Source: Favolaschia claudopus (taxonomy: Eukaryota > Basidiomycota > Agaricomycetes > Agaricales > Mycenaceae). Taken from it: a stretch of DNA of 64,000 nucleotides. Below are positions 23,933 to 35,051 of this stretch, piece by piece. Location: assembly GCA_037176885.1 (NCBI GenBank), contig JAWWNJ010000017.1, positions 1,612,001 through 1,676,000 of the forward strand, in the 5' to 3' direction. How positions within the stretch are numbered: position 1 is the stretch's first letter; every line of letters begins with the position of its first letter. The notes below the pieces were generated by a model, which searched no databases, was not told the DNA's origin, and saw only the letters and a list, made by a program, of their open reading frames with translations. A program made the position numbers and the translations under genes.

Positions 23933-24315
23933 GGTGGTTTGGAAGAAAACGCTAATTAGATCACGGCCATCACTCCCATCGGAACACCCTCCCAACAGGC
24001 GTCTACCCTCCATCCCTCCGATACATCCATGATCCATCGCACCACCACCTTTACTTATCGCCTCCGGGCACCGCGTCTTAGTAGTTTTGTGTACTTGTTG
24101 CGGTACAAAAACGCAGATACAAAAAAAAATAGATCCCGGAAAACCCGCAGACAGTCCAAACAGCCACGACGAGCAGATAGATGCAATACCAAACTTTATC
24201 GAGGACGTGTTACTAAATTACAGTGAAACGAGCGTTCTATTCGATGATTATATATTATATATAGCGGTGTGTTTTCTATCATACAATGTCCGAGTCACCC
24301 CAAGACTAAGTAGGA

Positions 24316-25837
24316 CTAAGGATAGTCAGGCAACTCATCGTCCACCAACGCGTGTTTCCCTCGTATATTCATGAACGACCACTAACAGACGCAGGCAATG
24401 AGGAGAAGGGCATACATGAAGCCAGCTTGACTCACATAAACGACACTCGGCTCCCCGCGTCTGTTATTCACATCCATCATACTAACTTCAAAGTAGAACG
24501 GCCTGAGACCGGCGCATTCCAGTCGCGTGAACCAGTTCTTGAAGTCTTGCACGGATTTCATATCTAGATAGAAGAGAATTCAAGTTAAGTTCCTAGTCTG
24601 CGCGCGCCGTCACATAACTCACCATCGGACTTGTCGACGTTGATCGTCAGTATGAGCTGCCCGAACGGAAGCGGTCTGTCCTCATTATCCGCAATCATGG
24701 CCAATAGAGTAGCGAATTCGCTACCCTTGAGATCCATCTATAATCTCGTGAGATATGCGTTGCATAACTGGATACAGCACCGACCTTGACAATATCGATC
24801 CACTCATGCTCGAACATCTGCATGACACTTTGCAAAGAGTGGTAGCTGCTGCCCAAGGGATCCGCGAGCGCCAGCTTATTGAAATGGACCCTGGAAGCCA
24901 GCAGCCCCGGCGACGCGACATCGACATCTCCCCATGGCCACCGTGACGGCGCGCTGCGCGTGTCAAATGCTATAATACAACTCTGAGATCGGCGGCACAG
25001 GAGCGCAGGCATAAGTAGGAGGAGAGCACGCACCATAAATTTCGCACCCTGAAGATCGCTCCAGCATGTCGTGCTCAAACCCGGAATACGATGGCGCTTC
25101 GTTCAAGAGCGAATAAATCAAGCAATTGGGGCGATGTTGGAGGATGCGCTCTAGTCCACAGATCCATCTACCTGGAAAAATGAGTCAGTTACCTGAGCCG
25201 TCGCTTTGTGGGGCCGACTCACCGCCGTCCGGCAGACCACCTAGATATCGATATCGATACGACCTTTAACAAAGCTGTTTCCGACGGTGGGACAAAAAAA
25301 CTCACCAACACGGTACGTGGGGAATGGACATGTAAATGATGGGATGAAAAAGTCCCACAGGACATAATACTGGAGGAGAGATTAGTGGAGCAAATCGTCA
25401 AGAAAGTCGGGACGCCTAACTCGACCGCGAGGAGGCGGGAACCTATGGCACGATCTTGCGTCAGACAAAATACAAAGGCTGCTGGGTCATAATAATACGC
25501 ACACATCAATCTGACTTCCGCCCTCCTTTGCAATGAGTTTTTCTCGCTCCGAGAGTGTATGCCGATATCTTCGCTCTGTCTCTTCCAAAGTCTGCCCGAG
25601 CCAACTTTGTCTTTGTCGGCCTGCAGTAGCGAGGCCAGTACAGCTCGCGGCGTCGGTAACAGCAAGAAGGTCTTGATATCCCTTTTTGACATCTGCCGTA
25701 TGGGGGGAGCTTGCGCGGCCATAGAGAAAAATCGTGAGCACGAGGAAAAAGCCGGTGAAGAATGCGACCAGCCAGCGCCAGTATTGGAGCAGGGCCTGGC
25801 GGTTTATGCGCCGCAGAGGTGACTCTGTAGAAAACAT
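24316..25837 (-). CDS. Type II membrane-anchored methyltransferase-like protein (METTL24 / Methyltransf_22-like)
   Basis: The first exon (25837-25505, 111 codons) begins MFSTESPLRRINRQALLQYW and carries one membrane span (LVAFFTGFFLVLTIFLYG) followed by a coiled coil, so the catalytic part should face the Golgi lumen or outside. Later exons give LWDFFIPSFTCPFPTYRVG, an 18-nt exon for GLPDGG, then RWICGLERILQHRPNCLIYS, FEHDMLERSSGCEIYG, SVMQMFEHEWIDIVK, MDLKGSEFATLLAMI, LPFGQLILTINVD and WFTRLEWAGLRPFYFEV. The final exon reads FMNIRGKHALVDDELPDYP. These match the METTL24-like methyltransferase-fold family, where the motif DILKxDxEGxE is usual; here it reads DIVK ... MDLKGSE across an intron, so the acidic residue is shifted. 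The join between the first and second exon is not resolved. Substrate unknown. Confidence 0.7.
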
Positions 25838-27032
25838 CGTGGGGGAAAGGAAGAACGAAGAGTAAGGCGTCTCGCCGGCGGCGATCCGTTGAGTCTGGAG
25901 CAAGAACGCGACAGCAGGGAGGTGTAGGGAACCCGGTAGGATCCGTATGGTCTCGGTTGAAACAAATTATCGGCGCGGCATTGATAGGCCGCAAACGCAC
26001 GAGGTTGATCAGATCTACGAACTCCAAAGGATAGAAAGGTGCGATTCGTAGTCACCGAGGTGTAGTACGCGGGCGCCGCCGATAGAATTTCTTTATCTGC
26101 TGCCACGTGTACCAGCGTCCCGTTTGAGGAGACAGGGATGGGAGCCGGGTGTAGTTACCAGTCGCAGGAGAGCGCCAAGTCCTGATGTCACCGAGCAACT
26201 TGACCAATGACGCAAAGCGGGAGAAACAAGTCAGAAGCAAGCTGCGTTTCGTAGCAATCAACAAGGACAAACAACCGCTCTCTGCCGAATAAGGAAATTT
26301 TTCAACTACGCCGTTCAGCTGCAACTTAGGGAATCCTCACAGCCTTTAGAGACGAAGCTACTTGAGCAAAGACAATGTCTGCATGTTTCTCGGCTATTCC
26401 GTGGGACCTAGGAAGCGTTTTACAGGAGATCAAAAAAACTGCTGCGGATTATGGCAATCAGATTTTCGTGTGGCGATCACTTGAAACCACCGAGCATGAG
26501 ATGCCTGGCGTGGACGTAGATCCTTCTTCACAGACCCGCGACGCCCAATTGACGAGCGAGTAACGCAACAACGACAAAAATTTATAATTCCAGAAGAAGC
26601 CCTGAGAAGCCCCACACCTGAAGATTTTTAAAAATGTTCAGAGAGGGTCTTTATATCGAAACTGGGCTGGCGGTGGCCCTTAATGCTACTGGCATATACT
26701 TACCGCACTGCTACTGGACTAGCTGAGCTTGCCGCAACCTGAGATTGTCACGCAAATGAAATGGCGGTATGCGGGCCGCATCGTTGATCTTGAGTCTGAG
26801 CGTACTAGAGTGGTGGTTCGGAGTGGTTCGGAAGGTCCCAGAAGGGTCCTCCGCGCCACCCTTCGAGGCAACTGTCTCATCATTGCCAGCGAGGGATCCG
26901 GTCATAAAGGAATTTGGTCTCACGCCTCAAATGTCCGAACCCGAATACTTAGTCTAACATTATTACTGAACTTACATTACACAACGTCGATAAGGTAAAC
27001 GGCGATGAAGTAGACGAAAAAAAACCCCCCAA
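25838..27032. other. Gene-free region between the methyltransferase and the first SDR gene
   Basis: About 1.2 kb. Short open frames on both strands have no family motif. The part next to 25838 is the likely methyltransferase promoter. Confidence 0.45.
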
Positions 27033-28012
27033 TCAAACTGAGGTTGCCTCCTCGGTATGCTTCCACAGCCTAGCCATTGCTTCAGGCGACCCAAAATACC
27101 GCTTCGACAAACCAATATCATCGCCATTATCCGTCGTGCGTACGGCACCAGGGCCTGCTTTGAGCAGCCCGTACAGTTGATGTTCACCCGAAGTCTCGAC
27201 GGAATACGCGAAAGGCCGGAGTATCGGCATGAGGATGTTGTTCATGAACCTCAAGGAGGGGGTGTTTGAGGTTTTCATGAGGTTCGAGGCGACGAAGCCG
27301 GGATGCGAGTGTATGAAGGAAAGGCCGGGGAATCGCGCCGCGAAATCCTTTTCTTGTAATCAGAAGGCTGGACAGGACTTTGAAGAAGAAGAAGTCGGTC
27401 AAGACGCACATTTATCATGATATCGTTGTACGTTCCCGCTGCGGCAGCTGCATTTGGAAGACTGAAACTCTTCTTGAGACCTAGATCTTCCAAGTCTATC
27501 TTCCCCCCTCCGTATCCGGCAGAAAGGACGCTCAACACTTTCGCGTCCTCGCCCGCGTTATGCGCCTCCTCGACAGCAGGTAACAAGTCCTTGATGAAAC
27601 GCCAGCGACCATAATAATGCACCGCGAGCTTACGGTCGATGCCCTCCTCCGTCTCGTTACGCCCATTCATCGTCATTACCCCAGGAGTCAACACGAGAAA
27701 ATTAATCCTGGGGATACGCGCCCGCAAGTCAGTCGCGACGTGGCGGACATTCTTCATCAACGAGATATCGCATTCGACAAATTCATGTGTCACGCCGGGG
27801 ACAGTGGGTTTAGGGAAGGTGCTGATGATAGACTCTGCTGCAGCGCGATTACGTCCAACAATCACAATGTGCGCGTTGCCTTTGGTATGGCGCGCAAATG
27901 CCTCCGCTATTCCCTGCCCGATGCCGGAGGTACCGCCGACGAAAATCGCGACAGGGGTGTACGAAGGCGAAAATGCTGCATTGAAAGCGCGTACGGTGGA
28001 TAGTGAAGGCAT
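27033..28012 (-). CDS. Short-chain dehydrogenase/reductase, type 2 paralogue 1
   Basis: Exon 1 (28012-27420) and exon 2 (27347-27033) join in phase 0 (acceptor AAAAG at 27348). The start MPSLSTVRAF at 28012 is chosen because it lines up with the paralogue at 32977; an upstream in-frame ATG at 28114 would add a hydrophobic leader (LTFASILVPLLSFIFYRNFL). The Rossmann motif is VGGTSGIGQGIAEAFARH and the NADP-type basic stretch is VGRNRAAAES. The SDR equivalents of NNAG and the catalytic region are LVLTPGVMTMNG and TYNDIM, so the YxxxK lysine is absent. The second exon gives FPGLSFIHSHPGFVASNLM and FGSPEAMARLWKHTEE. Function is probably NADP-dependent reduction of an unknown carbonyl. It is an inverted duplicate of 32977-33932. 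Confidence 0.85.
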
Positions 28013-28457
28013 CCTGAGGAAATTTCGGTAGAAGATGAAGGAAAGCAGGGGGACGAGGATGGAGGCGAAAGTTAAGGAACGCATGTGCCGTGACCGCGCG
28101 TTCTCGGCTAACACGGGAGCCGCGTATGCGAGCCGAAGGCCCGAGATCAGCTATCAATCTCGGGCGGGGTCAATGCCGGTCAATGCAAATGACAGACGGA
28201 AAAGCGGGGAAAGAGGTGTGGCAGCATGAATATTGGGCAAACTTCGCGAGAATGACTTTTACAGTCAGCTTTAATCTCTCGAAGTCTACTGTAGATCAAC
28301 AATCTCATCATAAAAAACCGGTCGCCGCGGCGAAAACAATCAAGGTTGAACTTCAGTTCAACTAAGGATATCTCGTGCAACCTCAGGTACCGATTAAAAA
28401 TTAGCGTAGATAACGTTTCGGTACCATTAGATAGCCAACTGTAATACTGTAGTGAAT

Positions 28458-29732
28458 CTATGTATGCTTCAAATTCTCCAACTTTTCTTTTCGCACTTGC
28501 GCCGAGAACTTGGTGAAGCCGTACATATCCTTGATCGCCTTCTCCTACAACCAAATTCAATCAAAGTCGGCGGTTAGTCATATTCGATGAGGAATAGCAG
28601 CAACTCACCGGCACCCATCGAGGAAAGAATGAGGTGAGGAACCAAACAATTCCAGACTGTCCGCCGCCCCAAGAATAATTAGGCGGACTTGATCTGATCG
28701 TTTCAGCGACAAGCTGGCGCGCGTATTTCTCGGCGGGCATAGAGTTCTCTATAGTAAATCTCGTTAGACATGTGTTGCTAGAAGCCGAAAAGCAAGGACG
28801 CACTTTGAATATTAACATGTCTAACATTCGCCACTTCCTCCATAGACTTGTACAAAGAACTCTCTGGAAATCGAGCTGGAGTAAGAATGTTGCTTTTCAC
28901 TCCGCCAGTAACTGCCTGTGTCGAGCAACCATGTCAGAGAAGAAACAAAATAAATATAGCCATGCTTGCCGTCACGACTTTGATACTGAGAAAAATTAAT
29001 TCACTCTGTAGACAGATCAAAATAGCGAGTTGAGTCAACTCACCCAAACGGTTCCAATTCAATTCGTAACGTATCACTGAACGAATGGAGAGCAGCTTTG
29101 GTTGCGTTGTAAGGGGCTTGCATGGGGATAGGCAGAAGCCCTCCCCCACTCCCAATATTGACAATACACGCGTTACGTCCGGCCATGAGAAGCGGCATGA
29201 ATTCCTTCACCATTGAAATATGCCCGAAGAGATTGAGCTCGAAAAGTTCCCGAACCTCAGTCATGTCGGCGTCGATAATAGAGGATTCGTGCACTGCGAA
29301 AGAGAATTAGGATTCGATAATTCAATGAGGGAAAGGTGAAATGGAGAACTAAGTGGCTCACTTTTTCCCCTGATAGAGTTTGAGAATAATATCAAGTGAG
29401 TTGAGAGACAGAACTGACGCATTGTTAACAAGAATATCAAGCTTCCCAGTCGTACGAGCAGAAACAACATCCCTCGCATTCCGAATCGAGTCGAGCTTGG
29501 TTATATCCAGTGCCAGCGTCTCAATTCCGAGTTCCTCCAGCCCTTTCATGGTCTCTACCCTTCGCGACGTGGCAAAGACGCGTAAACCTGAGTAAATCAA
29601 TTAAGAAACATATCCGACGTGGAGCGCTCAGCGTTGGGACCGACCTCGGGAGTGATATTCAGCAGCAAGAGCAGCCCCAATCCCTCCGTCAGTGCATCCA
29701 GTTATGAGAACCGTTCTTTGTGGGGCGGGCAT
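28458..29732 (-). CDS. Ayr1-like short-chain dehydrogenase, copy A
   Basis: Eight exons starting at the ATG at 29732 (MPAPQRTVLITGCTDGGIG, the TGxxxGIG cofactor site). They include an 8-nt microexon at 29362-29369 and a 16-nt exon at 28970-28985. The spliced protein has LRVFATSRRVETMKGLEELG, LDILVNNAG (the G is made by the microexon), Ser in VNIGSGGGLLPIP, and YNATKAALHSFSDTLRIELE with catalytic Tyr and Lys. The C-terminus FSAQVRKEKLENLKHT ends at 28458. The family resembles yeast Ayr1, which reduces 1-acyl-dihydroxyacetone phosphate at lipid droplets and ER. The intron after the 16-nt exon uses a GC donor (GCAAGC at 28969) instead of GT. Otherwise intact. Confidence 0.85.
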
Positions 29733-30053
29733 AATGATAAGTCTGAGGCAGCGTCGACGCAGACAGCGAGACTTTATAGCCTTCTTCCCAAGTGGGTATG
29801 TACACGAATCCGTTGCGGTTGAAACCGGCAACCGGATCCCGAGGTGTAATCGCGCTTAGTCATGTTTAAATTCTTAATTGAGTTCACGTTGTTCAGCGCT
29901 GTTCTGCCTTTGAATTCGGGAAGGTTCTTCCGGCTCATGGTTCATTGCACAGTTCCTCGCGGGATCCGCCGTCGTCGGTCGACAGTCACGGTCACTACTA
30001 GATACCTGATAAAAATTACAAGGACCCCATGATAAACATATTGAATGCATAAA
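29733..30053. other. Short intergenic region between copy A and the unknown 650-aa gene
   Basis: It contains the presumed promoter of copy A. No further feature recognised. Confidence 0.4.
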
Positions 30054-32229
30054 TCAACCAGTCAGATCACTCGATAGCGAATCCCCATGCTTCTCAGCCA
30101 GCAACCTCGCCATACTCCAAGCAGAGCGATACACCGCCTTCTGTCGCTCCTCCTGCCACCTTGGCGGCGCTCCCCAAAGCGCCTCATACGCAACAAACCC
30201 ATATTCAAGATTCGGATTCCCGGTTGACCCCTCACAAACCATCTCATCCAACTCCAGTTCCCCCTGCGCAACATACGGTTCCGCGATCGCCTTACACAGA
30301 TCAACCGGCGTCTTGACATTGTACTGCGTCATACACTGGCGTATAAGATCACGGAGAATGTAGCACTCGTCGTGATCTCCGTTGATTCCGTCGAGGAGGA
30401 CGAATTGCATGCAGTCGTCGAAACTTGCGGCAGGGGCGTTCATAGCGTCGCTGCTGCCATGGCAGAATATCTCCGCTTGACAGGATTCGAGGATCGCATC
30501 TTTATAGGTGGTGGTGCATTCCCAACGACTCCCCTTCGTCAGACCCACGAGCGAACTTGAGGTGCGACGATACGTAGCGTGGATGCAGTGCATAGAACGG
30601 ACCACTTGTTGATCTTTCCCCTTGCGCAATATCACGGTGAGGTGTTTGTATAAAAGACACCGCCGTAGAAGTTCGTTGAGGAAGCGATGCGAATATTCGT
30701 CTTCGCAGGATAGAGCGGCGTAGAGGACGGGCGGATGTTTCTTTTGTTCCCATGTTATGTCTCCGCTCCCGTCTTCAGATTTACTGTGTGTGGGACCGGT
30801 GACGTGCTTTTCGGTCTCGACGAATCCGACGAGAAGGCCACAGACAGCGAGTATCCCTACACCGTAGAAATTTGCATGCTCGACATGAGTCGAGTGAGGT
30901 ACTGGGAAATTCGCAGACCCAGTGAGCAAGGCGTAGCGCTGGCACTCGATCATGTCTTCGACCTACAGGTCCTCATATTAGCATGAAACAGAAAACTCGT
31001 CGTAGAAGAGCACGTACCGTCGGACAAATCGTCCTCACACAACTCACACAGCTCCGAAACGCAAAGACATGCCCCCAGGCACGAAACGGATGCGCTATGC
31101 CGCTAAGCGACTTGTACACGCGCATCCCGAGCACGACGATAAACTCCGTTTCGGTGTCAACAGGTCGAAGCACGTCGGCGATGGCCGCCCAAATCTCCTC
31201 CGTGGACATCCTCCTCATCTTCTCTTGTACAAGTTTCGCGATTGCCACATCGTGGTTCGGGTCAGTCAGGAATGTCGGTACGTCGACGTGGTTGGATGCG
31301 AGGATCATGAGAGTTGGGTCGGTGTAGATTGCGCGGCGGAAGTACGCCCAGACCACGCGTTTGCGCTCCTCGTAAAATATTGAAGAGGTCGGGAGCATGA
31401 AACATGAGAGCCGCCACCGAACGCCTTCCCAGAGACGCGCCGACTCGGATTGCGCGAAAACAGAGCGTTCAAGGGGATCGCTGGAAAAGAGGTCGCTGGT
31501 GTCGTCTAGGCCGAGTTCAAAGTCTCCATGGTGCTTGGAGCATCCCGAAACTGATTCGTGAGAGGATTGAGACCGAACCCAGGCGGCATTTTGAGCCTCG
31601 AGGAGAAGATCGTAACCACGGCCCTCCAGGCGATGGAGGAGCTGCTCGAGTTCATTGCGGTGCTGTACCAGACCTTCCCAGAACTTGCGATGACCGAAGT
31701 CCTGAGGAGTGTGAGATGAGAATGGGGTGGCAAGTGAAGAACGAACCATATCATTGCTGGAAGAGAGTGGTTAATCTTTGATTTACTCGATGAATGGCTA
31801 ATTAATGGGAGGTGCGTACCCAAAGAAGCGTTCAGTGAAGCGTTCCCGTGCTTTTATGCATCTGGAGCGACATTCGGTCATGCAAAAAAGAAGATTGAAG
31901 GATGAACATACCTATCGACAAGGCCATGTTGAAGGCGGATCTTTTCATTCCAATCCCGGATCGTTGGCATCGAGCGACAAACTCGTATGTCCTCCATGCC
32001 ACAGACTTCGACATTCCCGCTAATAGAATCGAGGATAGATTGCCAGTACTTGTAGTTTGAATAGAGCTTGGCGCGTTCCTGGAGAGAATAAGTGACTCAA
32101 GACGGGATAGGAAGATTCATCGCGTTGACCGACCTCGTTATGCCGTGGACACCAATTCATCCCAACAGAGGTGCGTGCTTTACAGAGGGTGGCACGCGAG
32201 TCTACAGTGGCGACGCAGTCGCCGGTCAT
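30054..32229 (-). CDS. Hypothetical protein with N-terminal Cys/His motif
   Basis: Five exons (32229-32134, 32078-31912, 31861-31820, 31756-31018, 30962-30054) sum to 651 codons, 650 residues, with clean splice phases. The start at 32229 is the first ATG of the frame; a further upstream exon is possible. The N-terminus has CKARTSVGMNWCPRHNEER, a C...C..H pattern that could bind zinc. Charged helices follow (RAKLYSNYKYWQSILDS; MPTIRDWNEKIRLQHG). The middle has FWEGLVQHRNELEQLLHRLE and the second half includes MIECQRYALLTGSANFPVP. I recognise no named domain. The lack of disruption over 650 codons argues that it is functional. It separates the two SDR pairs. Confidence 0.7.
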
Positions 32230-32976
32230 CTTGAAATTTATCAACGTGAAAGAGAGAAAGAAAGCGATTTGAGTGGCATTGCATGATCCCTTCAAGTTCT
32301 TTATGAAGGACCATTAATGGCCCAAGCGGAAAGTGGCCACATCAGCCAAAGCGGACCATTGTTACGCAAAAGGGGAAAGAGAGGAACTCAAGCAGCTCTT
32401 GATTGCAAAGCGCAGAAAATTTGCAACAAACTGCACGCCGTACGACTCGGACTCGGACTCGGAGGACAATCATTCTGTTGTGAAAGCTTGCAAGAGACGG
32501 GAAAACTTAAAAGATCCGAGTTCTGTCACTTGAGGGCAAGCACATAGCGTATAATATGCCCATCGAATGAAGAGCCTTGCATTTCCGGAAGACTTTGTCG
32601 AAATTTGTCCAAGGCAAACGAGAGTTTCGAATCCGTAAATGAAGGGGAAGCAAAAGAGGCAGACGGTCACGTGGAAATGTTTCAACATCATGATCCCGAT
32701 CAATTCATCATTGATCTCGAGAGTTCGGATGTTTCTTCGGAGTCGATATTAATCCTTGCTCAGTCCATGAACCATAACAGAACTGTCGACGCTAACAGTA
32801 TCTAGACTGGTCAAATTTCTCGCCGAGCGATACGTAAAATGTGGCCATGCAGCCTACGAAAGATTATTGCAGTGTCGGATGCCGCACCGCGTCATTCGGC
32901 ATCTAGTAAAGTCCCGGGTATCATATAAACAGTCGACCAGCCCGAGTCGAAGGTCGACATATCCCGCACCCCCACC
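32230..32976. other. Divergent intergenic region between the unknown gene and SDR type 2 paralogue 2
   Basis: It separates two divergently transcribed genes and should contain both promoters. An acidic open frame at 32605-32805 has no recognised homology and may be spurious. Confidence 0.4.
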
Positions 32977-33932
32977 ATGCCTTCTCTCGCCGCCGCCCGC
33001 GCCTTTAACGCCTCCTTCTCCCCCAGCTACACCCCTGTTGCCATTTTCGTCGGAGGAACCTCTGGCATCGGGCGGGGAATGGCCGAAGCTTTCGCTCGAC
33101 AAACGAAAGGAAACGCTAACATCGTCCTCGTCGGTCGGAATCGCAGCGCCGCAGAATCCATCATCCGCACCTTCCCCAAGCCCACCGTTTCTGGCGTCAC
33201 CCACGAATTCGTCGAATGCGACGCTACCTTGATGAAGAATGTACACCGCGCGTCGACGGAGCTGCGCGAGCGGCATTCGAAGATCAATTTTCTTGTCTTG
33301 ACGCCTGGAGTGCTCACTATCAATGGCCGGAACGAAACGGAGGAGGGAATCGACCGCAAACTTGCGGTACATTATTACGGGCGATGGCGGTTTATCAAGG
33401 ATCTTCTGCCGGCTATTGAAAATGCGCAGAAAGCAGGCGAAGACTCGAAAGTCATTTCCGTCCTTGCAGCTGGAGATGGCCAAAAGATTGACCTGGACGA
33501 TCTCGGATTGAAAAAGACCTTCAGTATTCCAAACGCTGCGCATACTGCTCCGACATATAATGACCTTATGGTTTTGGTGAGATTCTCCATGTAGCAAACG
33601 ACTCGTGTTGACCCTCGATCCAGGATCTCGCACAGAGATACCCCGAGCTCACATTTGTACACTCATTCCCTGGTGTTGTGAGCACCGGTGGAGCCAAGAA
33701 TTCCGACTCGCGGCTCATTCGCTCAATCAGTTTCTTGGTGCCGCTCTTCTCTCCGTTGATGTACTCAATCGAGGCGGCGGGTGAATACCAATTGTATGCT
33801 TTGTTGAAGGCAGGGAAGGGGGCCGCTCGGACAGGTGCTACGGGCGATGATATGGGGATGGAGAAGTATTTTGGATCGCCCGAAGCGATGGCGCGTTTGT
33901 GGGAGCATACGGAGAAGGAAACGGCGGTATGA
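32977..33932 (+). CDS. Short-chain dehydrogenase/reductase, type 2 paralogue 2
   Basis: Exon 1 (32977-33576) and exon 2 (33624-33932) join in phase 0, matching the intron position of the inverted paralogue at 27033-28012. The ATG has a good context (CCCACCATGCC). It reads VGGTSGIGRGMAEAFARQ, VGRNRSAAES, VTHEFVECDATLMKNV, LVLTPGVLTINGRNETEEG, VHYYGRWRFIKDLLPAIE and TYNDLMVL, then FVHSFPGVVSTGG and FGSPEAMARLWEHTEKE. The two copies share most residues. As in the other copy, the YxxxK lysine position is Met (YNDLM), so the proton relay must differ from classical SDRs or the enzyme is altered. Intact. Confidence 0.85.
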
Positions 33933-34362
33933 TGCAACATCTGTTTTGTGCCTTTGTTGTGAGCCACCCCTTGATGTTGAGCATTCGCGCAGTTTGGTAG
34001 CGTACGGGTCGATATAATGTGTAGAAGTACAGTTTGGTGAATCGGCCAGCCAGCTCTCTTGGGAAAATTGTAGACTGTGAGAGCAGTGAAGAACCTGGCT
34101 GAATGAAACGTAGCTGGTGATATACGGTGAAATCTGAACGTGGAGTTCAAGTTTAGGTTCAGCAAATTGCTGAACGCGACCCCGCGTTCAGGTTCAGCGT
34201 TCGGGACAAGACTTTCCCATCACTAAAAATGACAGGAGCTGACAATGAGAACCTTGGGAGTAAATTGCACTTTGTGAGGGTTGTAGTGATCCAAAATGCT
34301 TGAAAGTTGGCTAGAAATGTGCGTAGAAGTGTCGGGAACAGTTCTGGTTTCGCCAAAAAGGC
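33933..34362. other. Convergent intergenic spacer between SDR paralogue 2 and the tRNA gene
   Basis: No gene seen. A short self-similar stretch occurs near 34145-34195, where GGTTCAGC recurs. Confidence 0.4.
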
Positions 34363-34367
34363 AAAAA
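34363..34367 (-). terminator. RNA polymerase III terminator of tRNA-Pro
   Basis: On the minus strand five T residues directly follow the discriminator base C at 34368, the standard pol III stop signal. Confidence 0.8.
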
Positions 34368-34465
34368 GGGCCTAACCGGGAATTGAACCCGGGACCTCCT
34401 CGAGACACGTGACCTGGTAGAACACCGCACCCTAACAAGGAATCATACTACTAGACCATCAGGCC
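34368..34465 (-). tRNA. tRNA-Pro (anticodon AGG) with an intron of about 26 nt
   Basis: On the minus strand the gene starts GGCCTGATGGTCTAGTAGTA. The acceptor stem GGCCTGA pairs with TTAGGCC, the T arm is CCGGG TTCAATT CCCGG, and TGGTCTAG is the usual A-box of tRNA-Pro. The anticodon stem CCTTG pairs with CGAGG, and the loop TTAGGG...T presents AGG, with an intron of about 26 nt after position 37, the canonical site. Removing it leaves a 72-nt tRNA including the discriminator C. It decodes CCU, and CCC after inosine modification. Confidence 0.9.
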
Positions 34466-35051
34466 GATGAGTGGCTAATCCCAGGTCTCACCCATAGCGA
34501 GCCAGCTCCTTGGAATCTTACCTGTCTTGATCTCGGCTCACTGTTTAACTTGAATGAACTCGCTCGGCAAAACAAGAGATAGCAGAACATATACCACTTC
34601 AGTGTCCTGTTGATATGGATGTAAGGGCTGTAGAATTCGTAGACCCTACAAAATCTTACACAGACCGGTAGCGTCCCGAAACTCCGGCGGTCTGCATGAT
34701 ATCAGGGCAGCCAACGAATGCCAGAAAAGAGTCAGTTGAGATCTCAGGGTTTCCATAGACGAGAGCTTTGTCTGAGGAAATGTCTGCGGGACGTATTTAA
34801 GAGAGAGCGCATGGTGCTCAAGAATTGAGAGCTTTGTTTAGTTGCAATGTTGGAGCCGCGGCTGAAGTTAACTGACTTTTTTGCGTCGATGCACACGAGC
34901 CCAATTTCGGGCGAAAAGGCATAAGTAACCACACAAATCGCTATATGGGCATGCCACCCGCCATTACCGGATATGTCGAACAATACCGCTATCGAGATCT
35001 CGCTGCAACATGGCAAGATGCTCCGACTCGGCCACACAAGGCGTACGACTT
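34466..35051. other. Region between tRNA-Pro and Ayr1-like copy B
   Basis: No conserved frame is visible. This is the 3' flank of copy B and the 5' flank of the tRNA. Confidence 0.4.

Noticed and set aside
24040..24315. Extension of F-box gene 2 or a small gene in this gap
   Set aside because: Only short frames without motifs; the F-box start at 23932 has a better context than any upstream ATG.
31805..32229. MYND-type zinc finger in the N-terminus of the 650-aa protein
   Set aside because: Only one C...C..H cluster is present; the second cysteine pair and the final H-x3-C of a MYND finger are missing.
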